Source: Echinicola soli | GTDB taxonomy: Bacteria > Bacteroidota > Bacteroidia > Cytophagales > Cyclobacteriaceae | Assembly: GCF_006575665.1 (NCBI RefSeq) | Contig: NZ_CP041253.1 | Coordinates: 1,617,501-1,681,500 of the forward strand | DNA: 64,000 bases | Direction of reading: 5' to 3' | Part shown: positions 45,928-54,830 of the stretch, piece after piece | Position numbering within the stretch: the stretch's first letter is position 1 | Layout of the letters: the number at the start of each line of letters is the position of its first letter | Position numbers and translations under genes: made by a program | The notes under the pieces: model-generated | The model's input: only the letters and a program-made list of their open reading frames with translations | What the model was told of the DNA's origin: nothing | Database searches by the model: none

Positions 45928-46162
45928 GAAGTTAAATGTTGAATTTGGTTTATCCGGTTTGTTTTGGAACTTAAAATTAAAACAATCTTTATTAACAGCC
46001 CATAAACCGTGCTAAAATTTGAAAACCAGATAATCGGTGTTGGTTTTAACCATTTTGAGCGTAAAAGTTGATTTTTTCCAGTTATCAGGTTATTTATAAG
46101 CCATATTTGTATAAAAATGCAAAAATAATTGTTTTTATAGTAGTGTGAGACGTCTAATTTAT

Positions 46163-46192
46163 TAAGTTTGTATCCGATTACGATAAAATCGG
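46163..46192 (+). promoter_or_regulatory. Candidate glnB-amtB promoter and leader hairpin
   Basis: TAAGTTTG (46163-46170) fits TAnnTTTG. Directly after it CCGATT-N7-AATCGG (46174-46192) is a perfect 6-bp inverted repeat near the expected transcription start, about 40 bases before the glnB ATG. It could be an operator for a nitrogen regulator. Confidence 0.4.
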
Positions 46193-46229
46193 TTATAATT
46201 ACAACCAATCAGTTTGTCAGTTAACTAAA

Positions 46230-46568
46230 ATGAAAAAAGTAGAAGCAATTATTAGAACATCTCGATTTGAGGTGATTCAGCAGTGTATTGCCGCACTAGG
46301 AGTGAAGTTCCTAACTTTTTATGAAGTAAAAGGGATGGGACTCGAGCACGCAAAAATCGAAAAGTACAGAGGGGTTGCTTATGAACCCGCTTTTATCCCT
46401 CGGACAAAATTAGAAATCATGGTTACCGAAGAATTGGTAGAACCTGTTATCAACTGCATCCTCAAAGAAGGCCGCACTGGGCAGATAGGTGACGGGAAGA
46501 TTTTCGTGACCGATGTGCTGGAAGTCTACAGAGTGAGGAATGATGACAAAGGGGCCGATGCGCTGTAG
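46230..46568 (+). CDS. glnB: P-II nitrogen regulatory protein
   Basis: 112 residues. MKKVEAIIRTSRFEVIQQCI, the T-loop with Tyr51 (YRGVAYEPAFIPR), and GRTGQIGDGKIFVTDVLEVYRV (B- and C-loop ATP/2-oxoglutarate site) are all present. The T-loop (GMGLEHAKIEKYRG) differs from the usual GFGRQKGHTE-type sequence. P-II trimers sense 2-oxoglutarate and ATP/ADP and block AmtB when nitrogen is plentiful. amtB follows 69 bases later, so the name glnK would suit equally. Confidence 0.95.
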   Translation: MKKVEAIIRTSRFEVIQQCIAALGVKFLTFYEVKGMGLEHAKIEKYRGVAYEPAFIPRTKLEIMVTEELVEPVINCILKEGRTGQIGDGKIFVTDVLEVYRVRNDDKGADAL

Positions 46569-46637
46569 TGAATTGAACTTTACCAATTCAATTTTATCCT
46601 AACAAACTAGAAGTAACCATATAAATTACCCATTCAG

Positions 46638-47870
46638 ATGAATCAAGAATTATTTACCATCAACAATGTGTGGATGATGGTAGCCACTATCCTGGTATTT
46701 ATCATGCACTTAGGCTTTGCCTCTTTGGAAGCCGGACTTACCAGGGCCAAAAACACCGTCAACATTCTCTTTAAAAATACTATTATCCCAGCCATGGGGC
46801 TATTGACTTATGGCTTTGTTGGATTTAATCTAATGTATCCGGGAGAAGCTTTTACAGGAGGCTTTTTCGGATTGAGTGGTTTGGGGTTGAGCTTGCCGGA
46901 AGGTTGGGACACCTTTAGGTATAACGAGGGCTATACCTTCTTTACAGACTTTATCTTTCAGGCCATGTTTGCCGCCACTGCGGCTACGATCGTTTCCGGT
47001 GCCGTAGCGGAGCGTATAAAGCTCGGCCCATTTATCATTTTCTCTACACTTTATGTAGCAATCTGCTATCCCATTGTAGGTATGTGGAAGTGGGGTGGAG
47101 GCTTCTTGGATAGCCTGGATACTCCATTCTATGATTTTGCAGGCTCTACCATCGTCCACTCTGTAGGCGGATGGGGAGCACTGGTAGGAGCCTACTTGCT
47201 AGGCCCAAGGATCGGTAAGTATACCGCTAAAGGCATGAATGCCATTCCCGGACATAATATTCCGATGGCAGTAATCGGTGTGTTCTTGCTTTGGTTTGGA
47301 TGGTTTGGCTTTAACGGGGGATCTGTCCTTACCGCTGATCCCGGTACTGTTTCAAAAGTGTTTGTGACCACTTCGATAGCTGGTGCTGCTGGAGCTTTTG
47401 GTGCCTTGCTTTTCTCCTATATCAAATTCAAGTCCTATGATATCACCATGGTGCTGAATGGCATCTTGGCAGGATTGGTAGGTATTACGGCTGGGGCGGA
47501 CCTGATGGGCGTTGGTGAATCTGCCATCATCGGTTTTGTGGGTGGTTCTCTGGTGGTTTTTGCTGTGGTCTTCTTTGATAACGTGAAGATCGATGACCCC
47601 GTGGGAGCCATTTCTGTCCACCTCGTTGGGGGCATTTGGGGGACATTGGCAGTAGGGCTTTTTGGCGATCTTGCTGGATTCTCCCAGGTAATGTCCCAAT
47701 TGATCGGTATTGGAGCTGTAGGCCTATTCTGTGTGATTTTTAGCTTTGTGGTGTTCTATGCCATGAAGAAAACAGTCGGTATCCGTGTACATGAGCAGGA
47801 AGAAGTGGAAGGATTGGATATCAATGAGCACAGTATGCGTGCATATCCTGACTTTGCCATTAAGGAATAA
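46638..47870 (+). CDS. amtB: Ammonium transporter
   Basis: 410 residues with about 11 membrane segments. The early FASLEAGLTRAKNTVNIL, the periplasmic/pore WKWGGGFLDSL, DFAGSTIVHSVGGWGALVGAYLLGPR with the first pore His, and SVHLVGGIWGTLAVGLFG with the second pore His are AmtB signatures. The gene pairs with glnB as in most bacteria. It has its own strong terminator. Confidence 0.96.
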   Translation: MNQELFTINNVWMMVATILVFIMHLGFASLEAGLTRAKNTVNILFKNTIIPAMGLLTYGFVGFNLMYPGEAFTGGFFGLSGLGLSLPEGWDTFRYNEGYTFFTDFIFQAMFAATAATIVSGAVAERIKLGPFIIFSTLYVAICYPIVGMWKWGGGFLDSLDTPFYDFAGSTIVHSVGGWGALVGAYLLGPRIGKYTAKGMNAIPGHNIPMAVIGVFLLWFGWFGFNGGSVLTADPGTVSKVFVTTSIAGAAGAFGALLFSYIKFKSYDITMVLNGILAGLVGITAGADLMGVGESAIIGFVGGSLVVFAVVFFDNVKIDDPVGAISVHLVGGIWGTLAVGLFGDLAGFSQVMSQLIGIGAVGLFCVIFSFVVFYAMKKTVGIRVHEQEEVEGLDINEHSMRAYPDFAIKE

Positions 47871-47912
47871 AACATTTGAGTGTGTCATTATACTTCCAAC
47901 CCTAACAAACCG

Positions 47913-47947
47913 AAGCCCCGCTGAATTGCTCCGCGGGGCTTTTTTTT
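47913..47947 (+). terminator. Intrinsic terminator after amtB
   Basis: AAGCCCCGC (47913-47921) and GCGGGGCTT (47933-47941) form a 9-bp GC-rich stem followed by eight T bases. Confidence 0.9.
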
Positions 47948-48152
47948 ATCGATCTCGGGTTTAAGGCCTTTTATCATTTTAGGGTTTTGTATTAAAAAAA
48001 TGTGATTATACGGAATTGTGCAAGTAATCAAATTCATTAGAAGAAAGGCCATGAATTACACGGATTGCTACGAATTTTTTATGTTAATCATTGATTGGTA
48101 TAAGGCAGTTTGCTGAATATGCTCAAACTGGCAGAAAAGCATATAATCATAT

Positions 48153-48185
48153 AAAAAAACACCCACCTCTGATATAAGAGGTGGG
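48153..48185 (-). terminator. Orphan intrinsic terminator facing the minus strand
   Basis: CCCACCTCT (48162-48170) and AGAGGTGGG (48177-48185) form a perfect 9-bp stem, loop GATATA. On the minus strand it is followed by seven T bases (A7 at 48153-48159). No annotated minus gene lies within 900 bp upstream. Confidence 0.75.
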
Positions 48186-48636
48186 AATTAACCAATAGAT
48201 AGACTAAAGAAAAATCGCTAGCGAATGAAAAATATGAACTGAGAATCTAAATCTAAGTCGATATGGGGTTAAAATCAAAAAATATGATGCGCAACTATAC
48301 GCAAATGCTTAAATATTTGTCATTGAGATTTTTGCCTGATTGAAAGTCACGTGTTAAGGGTTTTTATTACCTATAATCGGCAATTTTTTTTAGCCGATAG
48401 AAAAGTGTAAATAGAGATAGTTTTTTTGAAATCTGCTTTAGGCGGATGAGGCGGAAAAGTTGGGGGGCTGGGCATACCTGTCTAAGCATCAGTTAGGACG
48501 GAAGCTGTTTTATATGGAACGAGGGTAACGCTGATCCGCCCCGGCGGGACAGGTTGGGCAGATTTTTGCTGATATATTTTTTCCGGATTTTAGGAGGATT
48601 TGGAAATGCAAAGTGGAGACAGACCGAGCGCTGAAA

Positions 48637-48776
48637 GCTTGTCTGGAGCCAAGCAGGCTTGTCTGGCGCAAAACAGGCTTGTCTGGAGCCAAGCAGGCTT
48701 GTCTGGAGCCAAGCAGGCTTGTCTGGAGCCAAGCAGGCTTACTTGGAGCCAAGCAGGCTTGTCTGGCACCAGATAG
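48637..48776. repeat. 20-bp minisatellite, seven units
   Basis: The unit GCTTGTCTGGAGCCAAGCAG begins at 48637 and repeats every 20 bp to 48757. Units 1, 3, 4 and 5 are exact; units 2 and 6 vary at 3-5 bases, and unit 7 decays after 12. Each unit can fold weakly (GCTTG...CAAGC). Because 20 is not a multiple of 3, it is unlikely to be a coding repeat. Confidence 0.85.
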
Positions 48777-49009
48777 AGCGTCACATTCATAACCATGGGC
48801 AACACCCATGGTAAATAGCCGAATATAATGTTTGCTGTTTTAGCTGAAATCACCTGGCCAATGCCCATAAACTCACGCTAAAACCCATTCCATACAGTTA
48901 GGGCATAATTCCAAACTCTGCAGGCATAGGGCATTCTTAAAAAGTATTATGAATTTTAGCTGCCTTCATAAATATTGCTTGATTCCTTTAGGTCTTGTTT
49001 TTGTCAGAA

Positions 49010-49048
49010 TCAAAAAGAAATAGGCTGCCCTAAACCTTAGAGCAGCCT
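49010..49048 (-). terminator. Intrinsic terminator after the DUF4382 lipoprotein gene
   Basis: AGGCTGC-C-CTAA (49022-49033) pairs with TTAG-A-GCAGCCT (49037-49048); the minus-strand tail is TATTTCTTTTTG. Confidence 0.75.
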
Positions 49049-49083
49049 TCCTTGAGGTATAAATAATAGTTGGTCTTCGTTTT

Positions 49084-49920
49084 TTAATTTACAGTTCCGA
49101 TCTCTACTTCCAAATCAGCCGCCATTTCCAATTCCACAGGATCCAATACGGTGATTTCGCCGTCTACTGCAGGAACATCATAAAGTGTATCTGCTTCGTA
49201 TTCTTCAGTAGGCTCAAAAATGACGGTATAGTTTCCTTCAGCAAGTCCCCTCAGGGCGAAGGCACCAGATTCATCAGCAAAAGTGCTGACAGTGTCTTCA
49301 TTAATGATGCCGTAGATTACCGGATGGGCCTCTACGGGAAGTACTTTCCCTTCGATTGAAGCGGATTGCTCTGCTACCACTCTCAAGACAGGCTTAAGGA
49401 TATATTGTCCAGAGTTACCTGCTTTAACAATGGATTTTGCCGCGTCAAAATCGATGACCAGATCATACTGGATGCCTGCCATTAGCTCTTGGTCAAGCTG
49501 AAGTTTTAGCCCACTTTGTTGGGCACTTGGTGTAGTCAATGGGGTCTCTTCACCATCTATAACCAAATAATTGTCCTCACCTAATACCAGGCGCAACTTG
49601 GAAATCGAACCTGCAGAAATCTCTTCTGATCCGATAAAAGCTTCATTTCCATTGACCAAGGAAAGGAGGTTGATATATGCATCTTCTTCATCGTAAGGGA
49701 TATAAATCCAGCCGTCACCATCTTCGTCTTCACCACCAGGTAAGAGCTCTACCCCCAAAACATCAATCCATACTTCATCATAATCCGCTGGTGCATCCAC
49801 GAGCGATACATTTACCGTGGCTGTTCCTTCCATCGATTCCTTATCATCTGAGTTACAAGACGCCATTACAAGCAATCCTGCAAGTCCGAAGAGCCAATTT
49901 TTGAAGTGTAAAATTTTCAT
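49084..49920 (-). CDS. DUF4382-domain lipoprotein with carboxypeptidase-regulatory-like repeat
   Basis: 278 residues. Lipobox VMASC (Cys22) ends the signal peptide. ATVNVSLVDAPADYDEVWIDVLGVELLPG is the DUF4382 start, and SIEGKVLPVEAHPVIYGI...FALRGLAEGNYTVIFEPTEEY is a CarboxypepD-regulatory-like beta sandwich (about 190-265). Both are common in Bacteroidota outer-surface lipoproteins, role unknown. Single gene. Confidence 0.88.
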   Translation of the reverse strand: MKILHFKNWLFGLAGLLVMASCNSDDKESMEGTATVNVSLVDAPADYDEVWIDVLGVELLPGGEDEDGDGWIYIPYDEEDAYINLLSLVNGNEAFIGSEEISAGSISKLRLVLGEDNYLVIDGEETPLTTPSAQQSGLKLQLDQELMAGIQYDLVIDFDAAKSIVKAGNSGQYILKPVLRVVAEQSASIEGKVLPVEAHPVIYGIINEDTVSTFADESGAFALRGLAEGNYTVIFEPTEEYEADTLYDVPAVDGEITVLDPVELEMAADLEVEIGTVN

Positions 49921-50073
49921 AACATAGTATTAGTTGGTTTAATATCAGGGTACTTCACAATTAGTGTGCCATTGAGGTGTTGTTTATGATGGTTTTTACT
50001 AGTTTCACGTATGGATTTTAATTTTTCATTGATTTTTCCAATCGTACTAACCTGAAAAAGTTCCAAGGATTTT

Positions 50074-51291
50074 TTATCCAATTAGGTTATTAATGAATAG
50101 TTGGTAGCCCAGTCCTATCACGATACCGCCAATAATGATGAATGGTGAAGGGATTTTGGTAAATTGGAGCATAAAATAAGTGATGGCAATGGCTGCGATG
50201 TTAAAGAAATTGGCAGGCATTGGCTCGAAGAGCAGATAAGCAGCGGCGATCAGCATACCACAGCTGACGGCATTGATCCCTTCCAGAGCGGCACGAACGG
50301 GCCGGTATTTCTTCAACTCGTCCCAAAATCTAATGACAAAGAAAATCAGGAAAGTGCCAGGCAGAAATATGCCTGCTGCAGAAACCAACCCGCCTATTAT
50401 AGCTCCTCCTACTCCCAGTCCAGCACTTCGCATGGACAGGGCGCCTATGTACGAACTGATGCTGAAGGTGGGGCCTGGGACACCCTGTGAAATAGCATAT
50501 CCGGTCAAGAATTCTTCAGAGGTAAGGTAAGCCTTGAATTCTACAAATTCAGTGTAGAGATAAGGGACCAGCACCTGTCCTCCCCCAAAGATCAAACTGC
50601 CGTTACGATAGAAATTCTCAAATAATCGGATAGGAAGAATTTTCGTAAAATGTCCCAAGGTCGCCGCTAAAATCAATACACCTCCCCAAAGCAGGAAGTT
50701 TGCCCACTGGATCCTGATGCCGCTTTTCTCTTCGATTTTAGGTTGTTTGTTAAATTTCAATGAGGTGGTGATGCCGCCGGCCACCAGCATAAATGGAAAA
50801 ATGTAAGGCGAATTATAAAAGAAAGCCACAAATGCCGACAACAGCATCAGCACCATTGCTTCAGTGGTTTTTACCATCTTGCCAATGGTTTTTTGCGCGG
50901 CATAAATGATAAAACCAATAGCCATGGGCTGGATAAACTTGGCAAAATCCAGCGAACCTTCGGTTTGGGTCTGAAGGAAATCCACTAAAATAGCGGCTGC
51001 TGTCATGATGATAGTGGCCGGCAGTATCCATACCAAAAGCGATAGGTAAGCGAGGTTAGGGCCTCCTACCCGGTAACCAATAGCTGAAATGGTCTGTGTG
51101 GAAGTAGGGCCTGGCAGTATCTGGCAGAGGGCATGGAGTTCCCAAAGTTCCTCCTCGGTGATGTAGTGTCGTTTCTTGACCATGATATCCAGTACCATGG
51201 CCAAGAAGGCCTGCGGTCCACCGAAAGCCGTTACTGAAAGGGTGATGACATCCTTCAGGTAAAGGTAATATTTTACTTTGCGGATGGTCAC
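50074..51291 (-). CDS. chrA: Chromate transporter, two CHR domains
   Basis: 405 residues with a duplicated CHR domain: SVTAFGGPQAFLAM and CQILPGPTSTQTISAIGYRVGGPNLAYLS in the first half, then IFGGGQVLVPYLYTEFV and ISQGVPGPTFSISSYIGALS in the second. About ten membrane helices. Bidomain ChrA proteins export chromate by proton antiport, although many homologues are not tested. It begins 6 bases after the 2OG-oxygenase stop, an unusual pairing. Confidence 0.9.
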   Translation of the reverse strand: MTIRKVKYYLYLKDVITLSVTAFGGPQAFLAMVLDIMVKKRHYITEEELWELHALCQILPGPTSTQTISAIGYRVGGPNLAYLSLLVWILPATIIMTAAAILVDFLQTQTEGSLDFAKFIQPMAIGFIIYAAQKTIGKMVKTTEAMVLMLLSAFVAFFYNSPYIFPFMLVAGGITTSLKFNKQPKIEEKSGIRIQWANFLLWGGVLILAATLGHFTKILPIRLFENFYRNGSLIFGGGQVLVPYLYTEFVEFKAYLTSEEFLTGYAISQGVPGPTFSISSYIGALSMRSAGLGVGGAIIGGLVSAAGIFLPGTFLIFFVIRFWDELKKYRPVRAALEGINAVSCGMLIAAAYLLFEPMPANFFNIAAIAITYFMLQFTKIPSPFIIIGGIVIGLGYQLFINNLIG

Positions 51292-51297
51292 CAGCGC

Positions 51298-52278
51298 CTA
51301 TTTGCGAAGCCCTAATTCCCGAAGCCTCTCTTCCAGAAATTCACCTGCAGTAGCATCTGGAAATGCTTTTGGGTTTGCCCCGTCCACACAACTGTCCAGG
51401 CAGGCGAGGTCCATTTCTGATCTTGGGTGCATAAAAAACGGGATGGAATAGCGGCTGTTGTTCATCTTTTCACGGGGAGGGTTGACCACGCGGTGAATCG
51501 TGGATTTTAGTTTCCTATTGGTGAGCCTTTCGAGCATGTCCCCTACGTTGACGACAAGCTGGTCCGGAAGGGCTGTGATGGGGATCCATTGGCCATCTTT
51601 TCGAAGCACTTGAAGACCGTCCGCACTTGCACCCATTAGCAGTGTGATCAGGTTAATGTCACCGTGCTCCGCTGCACGGACAGCATCTGCAGGAACAGAA
51701 GCAGGATCTTCGATGGGGAAATAATGAATGGGGCGTAAAATGGAATTGCCGTGGAGTACTCTGTCCTCAAAATACATTTCATCAAGCCCTAAATGTAAGG
51801 CAATAGCCTGTAGCATGGCTTTCCCTGCAGCTTCGATGGTGCCAAAGACTTCCAGCGCCGTGTCTTTGAAGTCTGGAACTTCCTCTGGCCATACATTAGG
51901 AGGATAATCCTTTTTGAGCGGATCGGAATCAGGGATTTTGGACAATTCCTGGCCCACATGGTAAAATTCCTTCAGATCCCCGGTGTTTCTGCCCTTTGCA
52001 TGTTCTTTTCCTTTCCCCGTATAGCCACGCTGATAGCCGATTTCTGGCCGCTCGTACTTGGATTTGATAGTGTCTTCCTGTGCAAAAAAAGCTTTGATCG
52101 ACGCATAGAGCTTGTCTTGAAGTGCTTGGGTGAGCCCATGGTTTTTTATGGCTACGAAACCAATGTTTTCGTATGCATCACCAAGTTTGTGTACAAATGC
52201 CTCTTTTTGTTCAGCATTGCCCGAGGTAAAGTCGGATAGGTCCAAGGAAGGGATTTCTTTATAAAGGATTTCGCTCAT
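51298..52278 (-). CDS. 2-oxoglutarate/Fe(II) oxygenase, isopenicillin-N-synthase-like
   Basis: 326 residues. The N-terminal DIOX_N part has IPSLDLSDFTSGN and FVAIKNHGL. The jelly-roll core has AAEHGDINLITLLMG (HxD metal pair), STIHRVVNPP (distal His) and RYSIPFFMHP (2-oxoglutarate Arg). This is the family that includes isopenicillin N synthase and ethylene-forming enzymes; the substrate is unknown. Upstream of chrA by 6 bases and probably co-transcribed. Confidence 0.9.
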   Translation of the reverse strand: MSEILYKEIPSLDLSDFTSGNAEQKEAFVHKLGDAYENIGFVAIKNHGLTQALQDKLYASIKAFFAQEDTIKSKYERPEIGYQRGYTGKGKEHAKGRNTGDLKEFYHVGQELSKIPDSDPLKKDYPPNVWPEEVPDFKDTALEVFGTIEAAGKAMLQAIALHLGLDEMYFEDRVLHGNSILRPIHYFPIEDPASVPADAVRAAEHGDINLITLLMGASADGLQVLRKDGQWIPITALPDQLVVNVGDMLERLTNRKLKSTIHRVVNPPREKMNNSRYSIPFFMHPRSEMDLACLDSCVDGANPKAFPDATAGEFLEERLRELGLRK

Positions 52279-52359
52279 GACTGGATTATTTTATCCTGCA
52301 AGGTAAATATTTTATAGTAAAATTAAATATCTTTAACTTAACCCAATTGTCCTCCAGCT

Positions 52360-53121
52360 ATGAAAAACAACTTATATATTTGGTTTATCTGTAGTGTTTT
52401 TTGGCTCTCTTGCACATCAGACTCCAAAAAGGAAACGACCAGTGATCCTAACGAAATCGCCCAAACAACCACCCTAGAGGAAAAGGATATATCTTTTCGC
52501 TATCAGATGCAAGGAAATTCTTATCCGGATGCCATGTTGGAGCTTCATAATCCACTTGAAAACGAAACGTTCGATGTGGGCGCTGTGCCTTTTGAGTTCA
52601 ATATTAAAAATTATCCATTCGAACACGGTAGAAATGGATTTCAGCTGAGAATGATCATTAACGGAGCAGATCCTATCGGGTATAATATGCCAATTTTCAG
52701 AAAAGAGTTCGAAACGGGTACTTATAAGGTGCTGGCATTTTTGGTGGATGATGATGGAATGGCACTTAAGGAATACGGAAATTACGTGGAGCGGGATTTT
52801 GTGGTGGGAAAATCAGCCCCCTTTCCGGAAAGTGATGATCCCTACATTGGTGTAAACCTTCCTGAAAACGGAACGGAATACCAAGCAGGGGAGGATGTTG
52901 TGGTGGACTATATATTGGTGGGAGGGGATTTGGAAGAAGACGGTTTACGGGTAAAAGTTACCGCCGAGGGACAGGAGTTTGTGACCGATGAATTAGGTGT
53001 TATATACATTGATAATTTGTCCAACGGATCACACAAGATCACGATAGCTTTGGTGGATGGTAGCGGTAAGGAACTGTCAGGAATATTTTCCAAGAGTATC
53101 AAGGAGGTGGTGGTGAAGTAA
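52360..53121 (+). CDS. Hypothetical lipoprotein with two Ig-like halves
   Basis: 253 residues. Signal peptide with lipobox WLSC (Cys18). Two related beta-sandwich segments follow: MLELHNPLENETFDVGAVPFEFNIKNYPF (about 58-145) and IGVNLPENGTEYQAGEDVVVDYILVGG (about 165-245). Both have the L.NG/P.E...V.F pattern of Ig-like or fibronectin-type domains. I do not recognise a named family. Convergent with recO. Confidence 0.75.
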   Translation: MKNNLYIWFICSVFWLSCTSDSKKETTSDPNEIAQTTTLEEKDISFRYQMQGNSYPDAMLELHNPLENETFDVGAVPFEFNIKNYPFEHGRNGFQLRMIINGADPIGYNMPIFRKEFETGTYKVLAFLVDDDGMALKEYGNYVERDFVVGKSAPFPESDDPYIGVNLPENGTEYQAGEDVVVDYILVGGDLEEDGLRVKVTAEGQEFVTDELGVIYIDNLSNGSHKITIALVDGSGKELSGIFSKSIKEVVVK

Positions 53122-53130
53122 ATTCGGTGG

Positions 53131-53817
53131 CTACATCAAGTTCCTTAAAACTTCCAGTGATCGCACCTCGAAAAAAGTGTCCAAGTGTAGTTTATAAAAG
53201 GTCAGTAAATCATCAAGTAAACTTTTTCTAACAGATGGGGGTATTTTTATGGAAGGATCAAATGGGTTTTTTAGTAGTTGAGTAAAGAATTTTTTTTCTT
53301 CCAGGGCGAAGGATCCATCATTTACATCAGGATGTACTTGTTCAAAGAATTCCCCAGCAGAATCAGGGGCAAACCCCAAAAAACCAGAGGTTTCCAGTAA
53401 GAACGAAAGAGGATAAGTGCTTAAACTAATGGGCTCACTGTCCAAAAAAGTGACCGATTGATAGATGAAATCAAACAGGTATTCATTTTGATAGTTTTCA
53501 TAAATTGATTTGCTTAAGATTTCCCCCACAAACATGGCCACTCCGGAACGGTAAAAATCAAACGGTATTCGCTGAAATGGATAGGCCAATTTCACTTCCG
53601 AGATGCGGTTGATAGAGGCATTTTCTTTGTCGTAAACAACCAAGTCAAGTAGGCTGAGTGGCTGATAAAGTGCCATTTTTGATTTTGACCTTGCGCTTCT
53701 GACCCCATTGACAATATAGCTCTTTAGCCCTAAATCCCGCGTAAAGATCTTCACGATGATGGAAGATTCACGGAATTTTATGTAGTGGATGACGATGCCT
53801 TGGGTTTTCTTGATCAT
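53131..53817 (-). CDS. recO: DNA repair protein RecO
   Basis: 228 residues. The N-terminal OB fold (TQGIVIHYIKFRESSIIVKIFTRDLGLKSYIVNGVRS) is clear, followed by a helical C-terminal domain (LSTYPLSFLLETSGFLGFAPD). The usual zinc cysteines are absent. RecO helps load RecA with RecF and RecR. 17 bases after tdk on the same strand. Confidence 0.93.
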   Translation of the reverse strand: MIKKTQGIVIHYIKFRESSIIVKIFTRDLGLKSYIVNGVRSARSKSKMALYQPLSLLDLVVYDKENASINRISEVKLAYPFQRIPFDFYRSGVAMFVGEILSKSIYENYQNEYLFDFIYQSVTFLDSEPISLSTYPLSFLLETSGFLGFAPDSAGEFFEQVHPDVNDGSFALEEKKFFTQLLKNPFDPSIKIPPSVRKSLLDDLLTFYKLHLDTFFEVRSLEVLRNLM

Positions 53818-53834
53818 AGCTTGCGATCATTGTC

Positions 53835-54419
53835 TTAAGACTTGTTTTCGTAGAAACACTTTCGACAACGGGCCTCGTAGCTGTCTTTTTCACCGAGTAC
53901 GACTTTTTCCTTGGCCGGTGTTAGCCGGTAACTGTACGAAGCCAAGTCGCCACATTTCATGCAGATGGCATGCACTTTCGTGACATACTCAGCACTGGCC
54001 AAAAGCTGTGGCATTGGGTCAAAGGGTTTCCCTTCAAAATCCATATCCAAACCAGCCATGATCACGCGTTTACCCGCAATAGCCAGTCTGTTGGCCACAC
54101 GTACGATCTGCTCATCGAAGAATTGGACTTCATCGATTCCTACTACGTCGCATTCCCCGGTGAGCAACATGATGTCATCGGCGAATTGGACGGGTGTAGA
54201 CCTGATCTCCGTTTCATTATGTGACACCACGTTACGTTCATGGTAGCGAGTGTCTATGGCAGGTTTGAAGATTTCCACTTTTTGCTTGGCGATGAGGGCC
54301 CTGTTTAGACGACGGATAAGCTCCTCTGTTTTCCCAGAAAACATCGATCCGCAGATCACTTCAATATGCCCTTTTTTATTTTTTGGGTTATTATTCCCTA
54401 TAACTGGTTCTATGAACAT
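53835..54419 (-). CDS. tdk: Thymidine kinase
   Basis: 194 residues. Walker A is [27 protein letters not shown] is the Walker B/lasso start. Four zinc cysteines (CMKCG and CRKC) flank the C-terminal part. It phosphorylates thymidine with ATP in the salvage route. First of a tdk-recO pair. Confidence 0.96.
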   Translation of the reverse strand: MFIEPVIGNNNPKNKKGHIEVICGSMFSGKTEELIRRLNRALIAKQKVEIFKPAIDTRYHERNVVSHNETEIRSTPVQFADDIMLLTGECDVVGIDEVQFFDEQIVRVANRLAIAGKRVIMAGLDMDFEGKPFDPMPQLLASAEYVTKVHAICMKCGDLASYSYRLTPAKEKVVLGEKDSYEARCRKCFYENKS

Positions 54420-54469
54420 AATTTTGCAATGTTAAGGAAAATTACGGAACAGTAGCTGATGATCGTAGC

Positions 54470-54796
54470 TTATTCGCCGTAATCCATGTGTGGCAACTTG
54501 TACCGTTCATTGACACGGATGCGGAGGGTGCCTTTATTTAGGCGAGCCTGGCATGTTAGCCGTTGGTTAGGCTTAAGCTTTCCCAGTTTTTGAAAATAAG
54601 CTTCCCTTTCGGTGAGCTCGGAAAGGTTTTCCATCCCATCTTCCACGATCATCATGCAAGTGGTGCAGCGTCCTTTTTTTCCACAAGCATGCATCCAATC
54701 TACATAATTATCATGGATAATTTCGATAACTTTGTAATCGGATCCTTTTGAGGAAATCTCCTTGTGGTATAAGTTTTCAATTATTATTTTAGGCAT
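54470..54796 (-). CDS. 2Fe-2S ferredoxin-like protein
   Basis: 108 residues from the ATG giving MPKIIIENLYHKE; the longer frame starts at a TTG inside the divergent gene. CGKKGRCTTCMM supplies three cluster cysteines and CQAR the fourth, the plant/adrenodoxin-type Cx5Cx2C...C pattern. Electron carrier with unknown partner. Divergent from the next gene; only 34 bases separate the starts. Confidence 0.88.
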   Translation of the reverse strand: MPKIIIENLYHKEISSKGSDYKVIEIIHDNYVDWMHACGKKGRCTTCMMIVEDGMENLSELTEREAYFQKLGKLKPNQRLTCQARLNKGTLRIRVNERYKLPHMDYGE

Positions 54797-54830
54797 CAAT
54801 CTCGAACGACTACAGCAAATAAAACTACTA

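Larger units (their letters stand above)
47948..49009. other. About 1 kb gene-free stretch with terminator, minisatellite and hairpins
   Basis: No credible protein gene. It contains an orphan minus-strand terminator (48153-48185), ATCGGC-N11-GCCGAT (48376-48398), a CCGCCCCGGCGGGACAGG element (about 48538-48554) shared in type with other spacers, and the 20-bp tandem repeat at 48637-48776. Minus frames of 79-99 codons over the repeat are repeat artefacts. Confidence 0.55.

Noticed and set aside
48637..48776. CRISPR array
   Set aside because: The 20-bp units are directly tandem with no spacers between them and no cas genes nearby.
48493..48868. Minus frames of 79-99 codons encoding APDKPAWLQTS-type repeats
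   Set aside because: All three frames stay open because the 20-bp repeat lacks stops; this is expected of the minisatellite and not evidence of coding.
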